Shown here one piece after another: positions 1 to 8,583 of a stretch of 64,000 nt of DNA; position 1 is the stretch's first letter; each line of letters opens with the position of its first letter. This DNA is from Streptomyces sp. HUAS 15-9 (GTDB taxonomy: Bacteria; Actinomycetota; Actinomycetes; Streptomycetales; Streptomycetaceae). The notes beneath the pieces are model-generated. The model was not told where the DNA came from and did not search any database. It saw nothing but the letters and a program-made list of their open reading frames with translations. The position numbers and the translations under genes were made by a program. The stretch spans positions 5,952,001 to 6,016,000 of the forward strand of contig NZ_CP106798.1 in the NCBI RefSeq assembly GCF_025642155.1, in the 5' to 3' direction.

Positions 1-1
1 G

Positions 2-445
2 GCCTCCGCGGCGTCTGTGGCTGGCTACATCGCCAAGTACGCCACCAAGGGCGCGGAGTCCGCCGGCGCGGTGGACGGCCGGATCTACCACGCGCGGGAC
101 ATGGTCGTGCTGCCCGTGCGCGCGCACGTGCTACGCATGATCGGCACGTGCTGGTGGCTCGGCGGCCTGCCTGAGTTCGCGCCGCTCGGGCTGCGCCGGT
201 GGGCTCACATGCTCGGGTACGGCGGCCACTTCTCCACCAAGTCACGCCGTTACTCGACCACGCTGACTGCCCTTCGGGAGGCCCGTGCCGAGCATCGCGC
301 GGAGGAACAGCGGGCCTCTCTCGGCCTGGCTGACGTCCCGACCGTCACGGTCGGCCAATGGCGCTATGCGGGGCGCGGCTACTCGCCGGAGGCGGCTCTC
401 CTGGCTGCCTCCGTTCGGGAGGGCGGTGGTCGTCATGACGCGTGA
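2..445 (+). CDS. Replication initiator protein, RepSA-like, C-terminal fragment (partial at window edge)
   Basis: The frame is open from the first bases of the window, so the true start lies upstream and only about 147 C-terminal residues are visible. The segment GYIAKYATKG is typical of the Rep proteins of Streptomyces actinomycete integrative and conjugative elements such as pSAM2 RepSA. These initiate rolling-circle replication of the excised element. A basic region follows (KSRRYSTTLTALREARAEHR). The stop overlaps the start of the excisionase gene by 11 bases, giving the usual rep-xis-int order. The family call rests on the short motif and on gene context. Whether the full gene is intact cannot be judged from this window. 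Confidence 0.75.
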   Translation, partial: ASAASVAGYIAKYATKGAESAGAVDGRIYHARDMVVLPVRAHVLRMIGTCWWLGGLPEFAPLGLRRWAHMLGYGGHFSTKSRRYSTTLTALREARAEHRAEEQRASLGLADVPTVTVGQWRYAGRGYSPEAALLAASVREGGGRHDA

Positions 446-647
446 GAACCGTGGTCCGGCCGTTGAGCTGCTCACGGTGCGGCAGGTACTCGACGAACTG
501 GGCGGGATCTCCCGACGCACCTTCTACCGCTGGCGGGAACTGCGCATCGCCCCCGCCTGCATCCGCCTGCCGAACGGGGAGCTCCGGGTTCGGCGGGACG
601 TGCTGAACGACTGGTTGGAGGACCGGGCAGAGAGGGCGGCGTCGTGA
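435..647 (+). CDS. xis: Excisionase / helix-turn-helix DNA-binding protein (Xis, AlpA-like)
   Basis: A 70-residue protein with a MerR/AlpA-type winged helix-turn-helix: LLTVRQVLDELGGISRRTFY followed by a wing ending LPNGELRVRRDVLNDWLEDR. Proteins of this size between rep and int in Streptomyces integrative elements act as recombination directionality factors that favour excision. I chose the ATG at 435, which overlaps the rep stop, because an in-frame start further upstream would add about 50 residues that read as a shadow of rep. The stop overlaps the integrase GTG in a GTGA arrangement, indicating translational coupling. The DNA-binding fold is clear; the excision role is inferred from position. 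Confidence 0.8.
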   Translation: MTRENRGPAVELLTVRQVLDELGGISRRTFYRWRELRIAPACIRLPNGELRVRRDVLNDWLEDRAERAAS

Positions 648-2032
648 AGTCGTACAAGGTCTCCGTCTGGAAGATCTCGGTCAACAAGACCACCAAGAAA
701 CTGACCTACCTCGTGCGCTGGGTCGTCGATGGTCAGCCGTTCAGCGAGTCGTACAAGACCAAGGCGCTGGCCGACCGCTTCCGCGCCAAGCTGGTGCGGG
801 CGCTCGACAAGGGTGAGCCGTTCGACACCGTCACCGGTCTGCCTGACTCGCTGCGTGGCGGCAAAGCTGCCTTGTCGTTCCTCGACCTGGCGGTGAAGTA
901 CGTGGATGCCCGTTGGGCGGAGGCGTCGGCCAAGCAGCGGGACAGCATGACGGACGCGTTGGCGACGGTCGTCCCCGTCCTTGTGAAGCCGGGACGTGGG
1001 CGGCCCGCTCCCGAGGTTCTCCGTCGGGCGCTGCGGTCGTACGTCCTGCCCGTCCCCCGTAGGGAGCGGGAGCGGCCGGAGGAGATTGACGCGGCGGTGC
1101 GCTGGATCGAGAAGGCGTCGCTTCCGGTGGGAGAGCTGCAAGAGATCGCCCGTGTGCATGAGCTGATCGATGCGCTGGGGCGGAGGCTGGACGGGAAGCC
1201 CGCGGCGACCCAGACGTACCGGCGACGGCGAGCCGTGGTCTTCAACGCACTTGAGTTCGCGGTTGAACTCGAACACCTGCCCTCCAACCCGCTGAGCCGA
1301 GTTCGACGCAAGCGGGGGAAGCGGGCTGTGCAGGAGGTTGACCGCCGAGTGGTGGTCAATCCTCGGCAGGCTCGGGAGCTCCTGACCGCGCTCACGTACG
1401 TGGGCGGCTATGACCGAGCGAGCGGCCGGCGCCTGCGGGCGTTCTTCGCGTGCCTGTACTACGCGGCCATGCGACCCGGGGAGGCGCTGGGGCTTCGGCG
1501 TTCCGACTGCACCCTTCCGGCGTCGGGTTGGGGCCGTATCGAATTGGCGGAGACTCGTCCCACGGCAGGTAAGGCATGGACCGACTCCGGCGAGGCTCAC
1601 GATCGGCGCGGACTGAAGCAGCGGGCCCATGGTGAGGTGCGCATCGTGCCGGTACCGCCTCCATTGGTGCGGCTGCTCCGCGAGCACTTGAAGGAGTTCG
1701 GTACGGCGAAGGACGGGCGGCTGTTCTTCAGCGAGCGGGGCAACGTGATCGCCGCCTCGTCGTACTCGCGGGCGTGGAAACAGGCCCGGGAACTGGCGCT
1801 GGTCCCCGATCAGGTCTCCTCGGTCCTGGCCTTCCGGCCGTACGACCTCCGCCATGCGGGCGTCTCCCAGTGGCTCAACTCCGGTGTTCCGGCACCGGAG
1901 GTCGCCGCTCGCGCCGGCCACTCGGTGGACGTCCTTCTGAAGATCTACGCCAAGTGCATCGACGGCCAGGAGAAGGAGATGAACGACCGGATCATGCAGG
2001 GCCTGGGGGAGGGGGACGATCTCATGGACTGA
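644..2032 (+). CDS. int: Tyrosine recombinase integrase of an integrative element
   Basis: A 462-residue site-specific recombinase. An N-terminal arm-binding region of about 60 residues (KVSVWKISVNKTTKK) and a core-binding SAM-like region precede the catalytic domain from about residue 235. Visible active-site residues are Arg277 in AAMRPGEAL, Arg403 and His404 in YDLRHAG, His426 in AGHS and the nucleophile Tyr435 in KIYAK. The first His of the HxxR box is Tyr, as is common in pSAM2-type integrases. The GTG start overlaps the excisionase stop. A tRNA-Arg gene lies 260 bases downstream with its 3' end facing int, the standard arrangement when an element integrates into a tRNA 3' end. All catalytic residues are present, so it looks functional. 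Confidence 0.93.
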   Translation: MKSYKVSVWKISVNKTTKKLTYLVRWVVDGQPFSESYKTKALADRFRAKLVRALDKGEPFDTVTGLPDSLRGGKAALSFLDLAVKYVDARWAEASAKQRDSMTDALATVVPVLVKPGRGRPAPEVLRRALRSYVLPVPRRERERPEEIDAAVRWIEKASLPVGELQEIARVHELIDALGRRLDGKPAATQTYRRRRAVVFNALEFAVELEHLPSNPLSRVRRKRGKRAVQEVDRRVVVNPRQARELLTALTYVGGYDRASGRRLRAFFACLYYAAMRPGEALGLRRSDCTLPASGWGRIELAETRPTAGKAWTDSGEAHDRRGLKQRAHGEVRIVPVPPPLVRLLREHLKEFGTAKDGRLFFSERGNVIAASSYSRAWKQARELALVPDQVSSVLAFRPYDLRHAGVSQWLNSGVPAPEVAARAGHSVDVLLKIYAKCIDGQEKEMNDRIMQGLGEGDDLMD

Positions 2033-2055
2033 CACGACCACATGACCCATGAACG

Positions 2056-2087
2056 GGAGCCCCGGGCCGCCTCCGGTCCGGGGCTCC
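2056..2087 (+). terminator. Hairpin after int
   Basis: A perfect 10-bp stem (GGAGCCCCGG at 2056-2065, complement at 2078-2087) with a 12-base loop begins 23 bases after the integrase stop. It has no T run but probably ends the rep-xis-int transcript, as many Streptomyces terminators lack a U tract. Confidence 0.6.
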
Positions 2088-2236
2088 GGTCCGTCCACAG
2101 GTGGTCCACAGGGCTACGCTCAGAGGTCCACGGAACGCCTTCTGACCTGCCGCGAAGCCCTTTAAGATCAACACGCCATTACAACGTGATCACTGGCAAA
2201 CGGCTGCTTTCGGCGGCATCCCCCTGCACATACGCG

Positions 2237-2276
2237 AAGACCCCGTCCTCAGCGAAAGCGCTGATGGCGGGGTCTT
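2237..2276. terminator. Two-tier hairpin 3' of tRNA-Arg
   Basis: The outer stem AAGACCCCG (2237-2245) pairs with 2268-2276, and the inner stem TCAGCG (2249-2254) pairs with 2259-2264 around an AAAG loop. It lies just downstream of the minus-strand tRNA gene and could end that transcript and any read-through from int. Confidence 0.6.
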
Positions 2277-2294
2277 TGGGCACCTCATAGTGGG

Positions 2295-2366
2295 TGCCCC
2301 CGGCAGGATTCGAACCTGCGCACACGGCTCCGGAGGCCGTTGCTCTATCCCCTGAGCTACGGGGGC
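2295..2366 (-). tRNA. tRNA-Arg (anticodon CCG)
   Basis: On the minus strand the 72 bases fold as a standard cloverleaf. The acceptor GCCCCCG pairs with CGGGGGC plus discriminator A. The D arm is GCTC/GAGC. The anticodon stem ACGGC/GCCGT encloses the loop CTCCGGA, giving anticodon CCG. The T arm is GCAGG-TTCGAAT-CCTGC. CCA is not encoded (the following bases read CCC). The 3' half, facing the integrase gene, is the likely chromosomal attachment site of the element; the other att copy would be to the left of this window. Confidence 0.95.
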
Positions 2367-2533
2367 GTGTCTGCTGTGGAGGCTGCTTGCTCCTGGCGAC
2401 GGGTAGAACACTACCAGCTCCCTCGGGGTGTTCATGAACGGGTTTACTGCTGGACGGAGAGGGTGGCTCCCTCGCGTGGGTGGAAGTGGGGAAAAGCCGG
2501 ACGCGGTGGCCGGTGCGGACCTACTCTCGAGTT

Positions 2534-3034
2534 GTGTCGGGCGCGTCGGGTCGGGTGCTTGTTGTGGACGACAACAAGGTCATCCGGCAGCTGATCAGGG
2601 TCAATCTTGAGCTGGAGGGGCTTGAGGTCGTGACCGCGGCCGATGGTGCCGAGTGTCTGGATGTGGTTCATGAGGTGCGGCCCGATGTCGTGACCCTGGA
2701 CGTCGTCATGCCGCGGCTGGACGGACTGCGGACCGCCGCCCTGCTGCGTGCCGACCCCCGGACCCGTGATCTTCCCCTCGCCATCGTCAGTGCCTGCACC
2801 CAGTACGAGGTCGAGGGCGGGCTGGACATCGGGGTCGACGCCTTTCTCGCCAAGCCGTTCGAGCCTGCCGAACTCGTCAGCGTCGTACGGCAGTTGATCG
2901 AGCAGGGGCGTGGCGGGCCGGTCGATAGGGATAGGGGCGGGGATGGAGAGGGGAGTGAGTCTGTCCTTGGTGGCTCCATCGGTTCCGAAGAGGTCGAGCT
3001 TTCGACGGAGCGTGCCGGGCGGGCCGGTGCCTGA
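2534..3034 (+). CDS. Single-domain response regulator (CheY-like receiver)
   Basis: About 166 residues. A receiver domain fills residues 5-125: acidic pair in RVLVVDDNK, phosphoacceptor Asp in VTLDVVMPRLDG, and conserved Lys in LAKPFEP. No output domain follows, only a 40-residue Gly/Glu/Ser-rich tail. I prefer the GTG at 2534 because a -10-like TACTCT sits 6 bases upstream (2522-2527), which fits a leaderless mRNA; a longer frame from 2480 would add 18 unconserved residues. No kinase is adjacent, so its phosphodonor is unknown. It lies upstream of the ArgS-like gene and lysA. Confidence 0.85.
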   Translation: MSGASGRVLVVDDNKVIRQLIRVNLELEGLEVVTAADGAECLDVVHEVRPDVVTLDVVMPRLDGLRTAALLRADPRTRDLPLAIVSACTQYEVEGGLDIGVDAFLAKPFEPAELVSVVRQLIEQGRGGPVDRDRGGDGEGSESVLGGSIGSEEVELSTERAGRAGA

Positions 3035-3191
3035 TTCGGACGGTTGCGTACGGTTGCGTATGAGTGGCGCGCCGTGTCGCGCCCCGGCGGGTTCGGTTGT
3101 CCTTTCTGCAGAGTGCTGATCCACCCCCCACCCCCGTCCACATCCCGGACCCCTCCCCAAACCAACTCGCATACCCACCCCCCTCCTCCCC

Positions 3192-3197
3192 TACGCT
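3192..3197 (+). promoter_or_regulatory. -10 element TACGCT for a leaderless transcript
   Basis: TACGCT lies 6 bases before the GTG at 3204, and no Shine-Dalgarno sequence precedes that GTG. This geometry puts the transcription start at or next to the start codon. No clear -35 box is visible. Confidence 0.45.
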
Positions 3198-3203
3198 TGT
3201 CCC

Positions 3204-4184
3204 GTGACCCCCGTCGAGCTCTCCCGCACCGTGCTGCGCGCGGTGCGTCGTGCTGTGGATGGAGGGGAGCTGAGTGTGACCGTTCCGGAGCGGGTCGTGG
3301 TTACGCCGCCGGGGCCCGGGGGGTGTGGTGACTACGCCACCAACATCGCGCTCCAGCTCGCCCGCCCGGCCGGACAGCCGCCCTTGCGTGTCGCCGAGAT
3401 TCTGCGGCCGCATCTCGTGGGGGCGGATGGGGTCCGTGACGTCGTCGTCACCGGGCCCGGGTTCATCAACATCTGTTTGTCGGGTGCGGCCGATCCCGTT
3501 GGCTCTCTGGTTCGGGAGATTGGGGAGCGGGGGGAGGCGTACGGGCACGGCGATGCCCTCGCCGGGCAAGTCGTCGAGTTGCGTGTGCCGTACGAAGCCC
3601 GTGCCGAGGTTGTTGCCGACGTGCTCGTGCGGATCGTTGCCGCTCAGGGCGGGCGGGTGGAGATCGATCACCGTGAGCCCGTCAATCTGCGGCCCGTCCC
3701 CGCCCCGGAGGACCCCGCCCCGCTCGGTCCCGACGCCGCCCGCTGGGCCCTGCTCCATCCCGCGCCGCACGACCGGCCGCGGATCACCGCCGACCATCTC
3801 GTACAGCGCGAGGGGAATCCTCTCTTCCGCGTCCGGTACGCCCATGCCCGCACCCGGGCCCTCAGCCGCAATGCCGCCCGCCTGGGATTCGAGGCCACGC
3901 CCGCCGGCATCGAGGACATCGATGTGCGTGATCTCGTCGACGCCCTCGCCGACTACCCCCGTATCGTCACCGCGGCCGCCACCCACCGTGCCCCGGACCG
4001 GCTTGCCCGGCATCTCGTCACCGTCGCCGATGCCGTCCTGCCCTTTCTGCCTGCCGTGCTTCCGTACGGGGACGAGAAACCCTCGGCCGCCCACCGTGCC
4101 CGGCTCGCCCTTGCCGAAGCCGCCGGGACGGTGCTGGCCGGTGGCCTGTCCCTGCTCGGCATCGACGCACCCGACCACCTCTGA
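3204..4184 (+). CDS. nrtL: ArgS-related anticodon-binding protein without catalytic domain (NrtL-like)
   Basis: A 326-residue paralogue of arginyl-tRNA synthetase. Residues 1-100 resemble the N-terminal Add1 domain of ArgRS (VTPPGPGGCGDYATNIALQL; VTGPGFINICLS). The last 120 residues resemble the DALR anticodon-binding domain (NPLFRVRYAHARTRALSRNA). The Rossmann catalytic core with HIGH and KMSKS motifs is absent; only a short linker remains. It cannot aminoacylate tRNA by itself. The GTG start has a -10-like box 6 bases upstream. It directly precedes lysA with an 80-base purine-rich gap and is probably co-transcribed. The function is unproven; binding of tRNA-Arg or regulation of lysine/arginine metabolism are inferences. 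The symbol is from memory of current annotation practice. Confidence 0.82.
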   Translation: MTPVELSRTVLRAVRRAVDGGELSVTVPERVVVTPPGPGGCGDYATNIALQLARPAGQPPLRVAEILRPHLVGADGVRDVVVTGPGFINICLSGAADPVGSLVREIGERGEAYGHGDALAGQVVELRVPYEARAEVVADVLVRIVAAQGGRVEIDHREPVNLRPVPAPEDPAPLGPDAARWALLHPAPHDRPRITADHLVQREGNPLFRVRYAHARTRALSRNAARLGFEATPAGIEDIDVRDLVDALADYPRIVTAAATHRAPDRLARHLVTVADAVLPFLPAVLPYGDEKPSAAHRARLALAEAAGTVLAGGLSLLGIDAPDHL

Positions 4185-4264
4185 GCGCGCACGCAGAAGA
4201 GCAGCAGCAGAGCAGCAGACGAGCAGAAGCGACGCCCAGAGAGCCAAAAGAGAGCCATAGACAA

Positions 4265-5656
4265 ATGAGCCGTTCCGCACATCCCGCTGGGCCCCGTCAC
4301 GCCGACGTCCTCACCGAGGGGCACTACTCCGCCCCGCCCACCGACCTCAACGCCCTCGACGCCAAGGTGTGGGCCCAGACCGTCACCCGTGATGAGCAGG
4401 GTGTCGTCAGCGTGGGCGGCATCGACGTCAAGCGGCTCGCCGAGGAGTTCGGTACGCCCGCCTACGTCCTCGACGAGGCCGACTTCCGGGCCCGGGCCCG
4501 CGCGTGGCGTACGGCCTTCGGGCAGGATGCCGATGTCTTCTACGCCGGGAAGGCGTTCCTCTCGCGCGCCGTTGTGCGGTGGCTGCACGAGGAGGGGCTC
4601 AACCTCGACGTGTGCTCCGGCGGTGAACTGGCCACCGCGCTCTCCGCCGGTATGCCCGCCGATCGCATCGCCTTCCACGGCAACAACAAGTCCGTCGCCG
4701 AGATCGAGCGTGCCGTCGACGCGGGTGTGGGGCGGATCGTTCTCGATTCCTTCCAGGAGATCGTGCGCGTCGCCCATGTCGCCGAGTCCCTCGGGAAGCG
4801 GCAGCGCGTGCAGATCCGGATCACCGTCGGCGTCGAGGCGCATACGCACGAGTTCATCGCCACCGCCCATGAGGACCAGAAGTTCGGGATCCCGCTGGCC
4901 GGCGGGCAGGCCGCGGAGGCCGTGCGGCGTGCCCTTCGGCTCGACGGGCTCGAGCTGATCGGGATCCACTCGCACATCGGCTCGCAGATCTTCGACATGT
5001 CCGGGTTCGAGGTCGCCGCGCATCGCGTGGTGGGGCTGCTGAAGGACATCCGGGACGAGCACGGTGTCGAGCTGCCCGAGATCGACCTCGGCGGTGGCCT
5101 CGGGATCGCGTACACGAGTGACGACGATCCGCGTGAGCCCCATGAGATCGCCAAGGCGCTGACCGAGATCGTCGGCCGCGAGTGCGAGTCCGCCAGGCTG
5201 CGGACGCCCCGTATCTCCGTCGAGCCCGGCCGCGCCATCGTCGGGCCCACCGCCTTCACGCTCTACGAGGTCGGCACCATCAAGCCCCTCGACGGGCTGC
5301 GTACGTACGTCTCCGTCGACGGCGGCATGTCGGACAACATCCGTACCGCGCTGTACGACGCCGAGTACAGCGTCGCCCTCGCCTCCCGCACCTCCGACGC
5401 CGAGCCCATGCTCGTGCGCGTTGTCGGCAAGCACTGCGAGAGCGGGGACATCGTGGTCAAGGACGCGTTCCTGCCGGCCGACCTGGCACCGGGTGACCTC
5501 ATCGCGGTCCCGGCTACCGGTGCCTACTGCCGGTCCATGGCCAGCAACTACAACCACGTACTCCGGCCGCCCGTCGTCGCGGTGAACGACGGCGAGGCCC
5601 GGGTGATCGTCCGCCGCGAGACGGAGGAGGATCTCCTGCGTCTCGACGTCGGATGA
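4265..5656 (+). CDS. lysA: Diaminopimelate decarboxylase
   Basis: A 463-residue PLP enzyme that converts meso-diaminopimelate to L-lysine, the last step of lysine synthesis. The alanine-racemase-type barrel carries the Schiff-base Lys96 in VFYAGKAF. The substrate and phosphate-binding segments are present: HGNNKS, GIHSHIGSQI, DLGGGLGI and EPGRAIVGP. The C-terminal sheet domain has the CESGD motif and the AYCRSMASNYN segment. Length is normal for actinobacterial LysA. The start is the ATG at 4265 with only a weak purine-rich stretch upstream, which suggests coupling to the preceding ArgS-like gene. hom, thrC and thrB follow on the same strand. Confidence 0.96.
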   Translation: MSRSAHPAGPRHADVLTEGHYSAPPTDLNALDAKVWAQTVTRDEQGVVSVGGIDVKRLAEEFGTPAYVLDEADFRARARAWRTAFGQDADVFYAGKAFLSRAVVRWLHEEGLNLDVCSGGELATALSAGMPADRIAFHGNNKSVAEIERAVDAGVGRIVLDSFQEIVRVAHVAESLGKRQRVQIRITVGVEAHTHEFIATAHEDQKFGIPLAGGQAAEAVRRALRLDGLELIGIHSHIGSQIFDMSGFEVAAHRVVGLLKDIRDEHGVELPEIDLGGGLGIAYTSDDDPREPHEIAKALTEIVGRECESARLRTPRISVEPGRAIVGPTAFTLYEVGTIKPLDGLRTYVSVDGGMSDNIRTALYDAEYSVALASRTSDAEPMLVRVVGKHCESGDIVVKDAFLPADLAPGDLIAVPATGAYCRSMASNYNHVLRPPVVAVNDGEARVIVRRETEEDLLRLDVG

Positions 5657-5673
5657 GTAACGAAGAAAAAACG

Positions 5674-5712
5674 GGACCGGCTGAGCAGGGAACAATCGGA
5701 CCGGCTGAGCAG
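5674..5712 (+). repeat. 15-bp direct repeat between lysA and hom
   Basis: GGACCGGCTGAGCAG occurs at 5674-5688 and again at 5698-5712, a 24-base period. It sits in the 198-base gap upstream of hom. The spacing of just over two helical turns would suit a tandem protein-binding site, but no known operator is recognised. Confidence 0.6.
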
Positions 5713-5854
5713 CGAAGAGACCGACCGGAAGATCTCCGGTCTTTCTGTCCCGGCAAAATGAAATAGACATCTCACGATCCGGACGAAGGGTAGAAACTCC
5801 CGTCCGGTGAGTGAGACTGGTGCAACCGTAGACGGTATGAGGAAACGAGGTCGG

Positions 5855-7147
5855 ATGATGCGTACGCGTCCGCTGAAGGTGGCGCTGCTGGGCTGTGGGG
5901 TTGTCGGCTCAGAGGTGGCGCGCATCATGACGACGCACGCCGAAGACCTCGCCGCGCGGATCGGTGCCCCGGTGGAGCTGGCCGGCGTCGCCGTACGGCG
6001 GCCGTCCAAGGTACGGGAGGGCATCGACCCGGCTCTCGTCACCACCGACGCCACCGCGCTCGTCAAACGCGGCGACATCGACGTCGTGGTCGAGGTGATC
6101 GGGGGGATCGAGCCCGCGCGGGGCCTCATCACCACCGCCTTCGAGCACGGGGCCTCCGTGGTCTCCGCCAACAAGGCGCTGCTGGCCCAGGACGGGGCCG
6201 CCCTGCACGCCGCCGCCGAGGCGAACGGCAAGGACCTCTACTACGAGGCCGCCGTCGCCGGTGCCATCCCGCTGATCCGGCCGCTGCGCGAGTCCCTGGC
6301 CGGCGACAAGGTCAACCGGGTGCTGGGCATCGTCAACGGCACGACCAACTTCATCCTCGACAAGATGGACTCCACGGGGGCGGGATATCAGGAGGCCCTC
6401 GACGAGGCGACCGCCCTCGGGTACGCGGAAGCCGACCCCACCGCCGACGTCGAGGGCTTCGACGCCGCCGCCAAGGCCGCGATCCTCGCCGGTATCGCCT
6501 TCCACACGCGCGTGCGCCTCGACGACGTCTACCGCGAGGGCATGACCGAGGTCACCGCGGCCGACTTCGCCTCGGCGAAGGAGATGGGCTGCACCATCAA
6601 GCTGCTCGCCATCTGTGAGCGGGCGGCGGACGGGGGCTCGGTCACCGCGCGCGTGCACCCCGCGATGATTCCGCTGAGCCACCCGCTCGCCTCCGTGCGC
6701 GGCGCGTACAACGCCGTGTTCGTGGAGAGCGACGCCGCCGGGCAGCTCATGTTCTACGGCCCGGGCGCGGGCGGCGCTCCCACCGCCTCGGCCGTTCTCG
6801 GCGACCTCGTCGCCGTCTGCCGCAACCGGCTCAGCGGGGCAACGGGGCCCGGCGAGTCGGCGTATGCCGCGCTGCCCGTCTCGCCCATGGGCGAGGTCGT
6901 GACCCGCTACCACATCAGCCTCGACGTCGCCGACAAACCGGGTGTTCTCGCCCAGGTGGCGACCGTCTTCGCCGAGCACGGGGTGTCGATCGATACGGTT
7001 CGGCAGCAGGGCAAGGACGGCGAGGCCTCCCTCGTCGTCGTCACCCATCGTGCGTCCGACGCGGCCCTCGGCGGCACCGTCGAGGCGCTGCGCAAGCTCG
7101 ACACCGTGCGGGGTGTCGCCAGCATCATGCGGGTTGAAGGAGAGTAA
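5855..7147 (+). CDS. hom: Homoserine dehydrogenase
   Basis: About 430 residues; reduces aspartate semialdehyde to homoserine with NAD(P)H for threonine and methionine synthesis. The Rossmann start is VALLGCGVVGSEVAR. The catalytic region includes EVIGGIEPARG, SANKALLAQDG and GIVNGTTNFILDKM, with EADPTADVEGFDAAAK further on. A C-terminal ACT domain (YHISLDVADKPGVLAQVA) indicates feedback control, usually by threonine. I chose the ATG at 5855 because GAGG lies 4 bases upstream and MMRTRPLKVALLG is the usual beginning; an upstream GTG at 5807 adds 16 unconserved residues. thrC starts 6 bases downstream. Confidence 0.95.
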   Translation: MMRTRPLKVALLGCGVVGSEVARIMTTHAEDLAARIGAPVELAGVAVRRPSKVREGIDPALVTTDATALVKRGDIDVVVEVIGGIEPARGLITTAFEHGASVVSANKALLAQDGAALHAAAEANGKDLYYEAAVAGAIPLIRPLRESLAGDKVNRVLGIVNGTTNFILDKMDSTGAGYQEALDEATALGYAEADPTADVEGFDAAAKAAILAGIAFHTRVRLDDVYREGMTEVTAADFASAKEMGCTIKLLAICERAADGGSVTARVHPAMIPLSHPLASVRGAYNAVFVESDAAGQLMFYGPGAGGAPTASAVLGDLVAVCRNRLSGATGPGESAYAALPVSPMGEVVTRYHISLDVADKPGVLAQVATVFAEHGVSIDTVRQQGKDGEASLVVVTHRASDAALGGTVEALRKLDTVRGVASIMRVEGE

Positions 7148-7153
7148 CCAGCA

Positions 7154-8212
7154 ATGACCCACCAGTGGCGCGGAATCATCGAGGAGTACCGGGACCGGCT
7201 GCCGGTATCCGACACCACGCCGGTCGTGACGCTCCGCGAGGGCGGCACGCCCCTCGTGCCCGCGCAGGTGCTCTCCGAGCGCACGGGCTGCGAGGTCCAC
7301 CTCAAGGTGGAGGGTGCGAACCCGACCGGGTCCTTCAAGGACCGCGGTATGACCATGGCCATCAGCAAGGCCAAGGAGGAGGGGGCCAAGGCGGTCATCT
7401 GCGCCTCCACGGGCAATACGTCCGCCTCCGCCGCCGCCTACGCCGTGCGTGCCGGGATGGTCTCCGCCGTACTGGTGCCGCGGGGGAAGATCGCGCTCGG
7501 CAAGATGGGCCAGGCCCTCGTGCACGGCGCGAAGATCCTCCAGGTCGACGGCAACTTCGACGACTGCCTCACCCTCGCCCGCAATCTGAGCGACAACTAC
7601 CCCGTGGCGCTGGTCAATTCGGTGAACCCGGTGCGTATCGAGGGGCAGAAGACGGCCGCCTTCGAGATCGTGGACATGCTGGGCGACGCCCCGGACATCC
7701 ATGTGCTGCCGGTGGGCAACGCGGGCAACATCACCGCGTACTGGAGGGGGTACCGGGAGTACGCCGCCGACGGCGTGTCCACCAGGACTCCTCGCATGTG
7801 GGGGTTCCAGGCCTCCGGCAGTGCGCCGATCGTGCGCGGCGAGGTCGTGAAGGATCCTTCGACCATCGCCACCGCCATCCGCATCGGCAACCCGGCGTCC
7901 TGGCAGTACGCCCTGGCGGCGCGGGACGAGTCCGGCGGTCTCATCGACGAGGTGACGGACCGTGAAATCCTGCGCGCCTACCGGCTGTTGGCCGCGCAGG
8001 AGGGTGTCTTCGTGGAGCCCGCGTCCGCCGCGTCCGTGGCCGGTCTGCTGAAGGCCGCCGAGCAGGGCAAGGTCGACCCGGGCCAGCGGATCGTGTGCAC
8101 GGTCACCGGCAACGGCCTCAAGGACCCGGACTGGGCCGTCGCGGGCGCACCGCAGCCGGTCACCGTCCCGGTCGACGCGGTGGCCGCGGCCGAGCGGCTC
8201 GGTCTCGCCTGA
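7154..8212 (+). CDS. thrC: Threonine synthase
   Basis: A 352-residue PLP enzyme that converts O-phosphohomoserine to L-threonine. Lys62 in [11 protein letters not shown] is the PLP-binding lysine, [14 protein letters not shown] is the substrate loop and [13 protein letters not shown] is the phosphate-binding glycine loop. Length matches the short bacterial class. Its ribosome-binding site GAAGGAG lies within the end of hom, so the two are translated from one mRNA. A strong hairpin follows the stop, separating thrC from thrB. Confidence 0.96.
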   Translation: MTHQWRGIIEEYRDRLPVSDTTPVVTLREGGTPLVPAQVLSERTGCEVHLKVEGANPTGSFKDRGMTMAISKAKEEGAKAVICASTGNTSASAAAYAVRAGMVSAVLVPRGKIALGKMGQALVHGAKILQVDGNFDDCLTLARNLSDNYPVALVNSVNPVRIEGQKTAAFEIVDMLGDAPDIHVLPVGNAGNITAYWRGYREYAADGVSTRTPRMWGFQASGSAPIVRGEVVKDPSTIATAIRIGNPASWQYALAARDESGGLIDEVTDREILRAYRLLAAQEGVFVEPASAASVAGLLKAAEQGKVDPGQRIVCTVTGNGLKDPDWAVAGAPQPVTVPVDAVAAAERLGLA

Positions 8213-8583
8213 GGCAGATGTCAGACGTCAGGTGTCAGAGCCAGACACCTGACGCCTCACGCCTGACGCCTGAGGCAGGGCCGCCCGTGGTCTGCTCCGG
8301 GTGCGCTCGGGGAACGCCCCCGGGCAACCCGAGAACCGCTGGCGGCGTCCTAACCTGGGAAGTCCCTACGAGGGGGGCACAGGGGGCTTGCGACACGCAT
8401 CGTGCGCCTCCTGTGCGCCCTATGTCGCCACAGAACCTTCCTTCGATAGGCTGTAGTCAACCCGCCCGCCGCATATGCCTGCGCATCAGGCAGGGCGCCG
8501 CGCCGTTTCCGCGGCCTGAGGGTCCTCACATCCCTATCGAATGTCATTCGACAATCACGCAGCTCAAGGAGAGTCATCGAGCG
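8213..8583 (+). other. thrC-thrB intergenic region with candidate promoter and palindrome
   Basis: The 371-base gap holds the hairpins above, a Streptomyces-like -10 word TAGGCT at 8447-8452 without a good -35 box, a small hairpin GCCTG-CGCAT-CAGGC near 8475-8490, and a perfect 7+1+7 palindrome TCGAATG-T-CATTCGA at 8537-8551, just upstream of the thrB ribosome-binding site. A frame open from 8095 runs through it but shows no protein-like sequence before thrB. thrB therefore probably has its own promoter. Confidence 0.5.
8226..8276 (+). terminator. Tandem hairpins after thrC
   Basis: A perfect 11-bp stem (CGTCAGGTGTC 8226-8236 with 8244-8254, 7-base loop) is followed by GCCTCA/TGAGGC (8255-8260 with about 8271-8276). 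The segment is built from repeated CTGACGCCT-like words, and CCTGAGGCAG occurs both at the thrC stop and at about 8269. It probably ends the hom-thrC transcript. Confidence 0.65.

Noticed and set aside
8095..8583. Extension of thrB upstream into thrC
   Set aside because: The sequence includes terminator hairpins and lacks homoserine kinase features.
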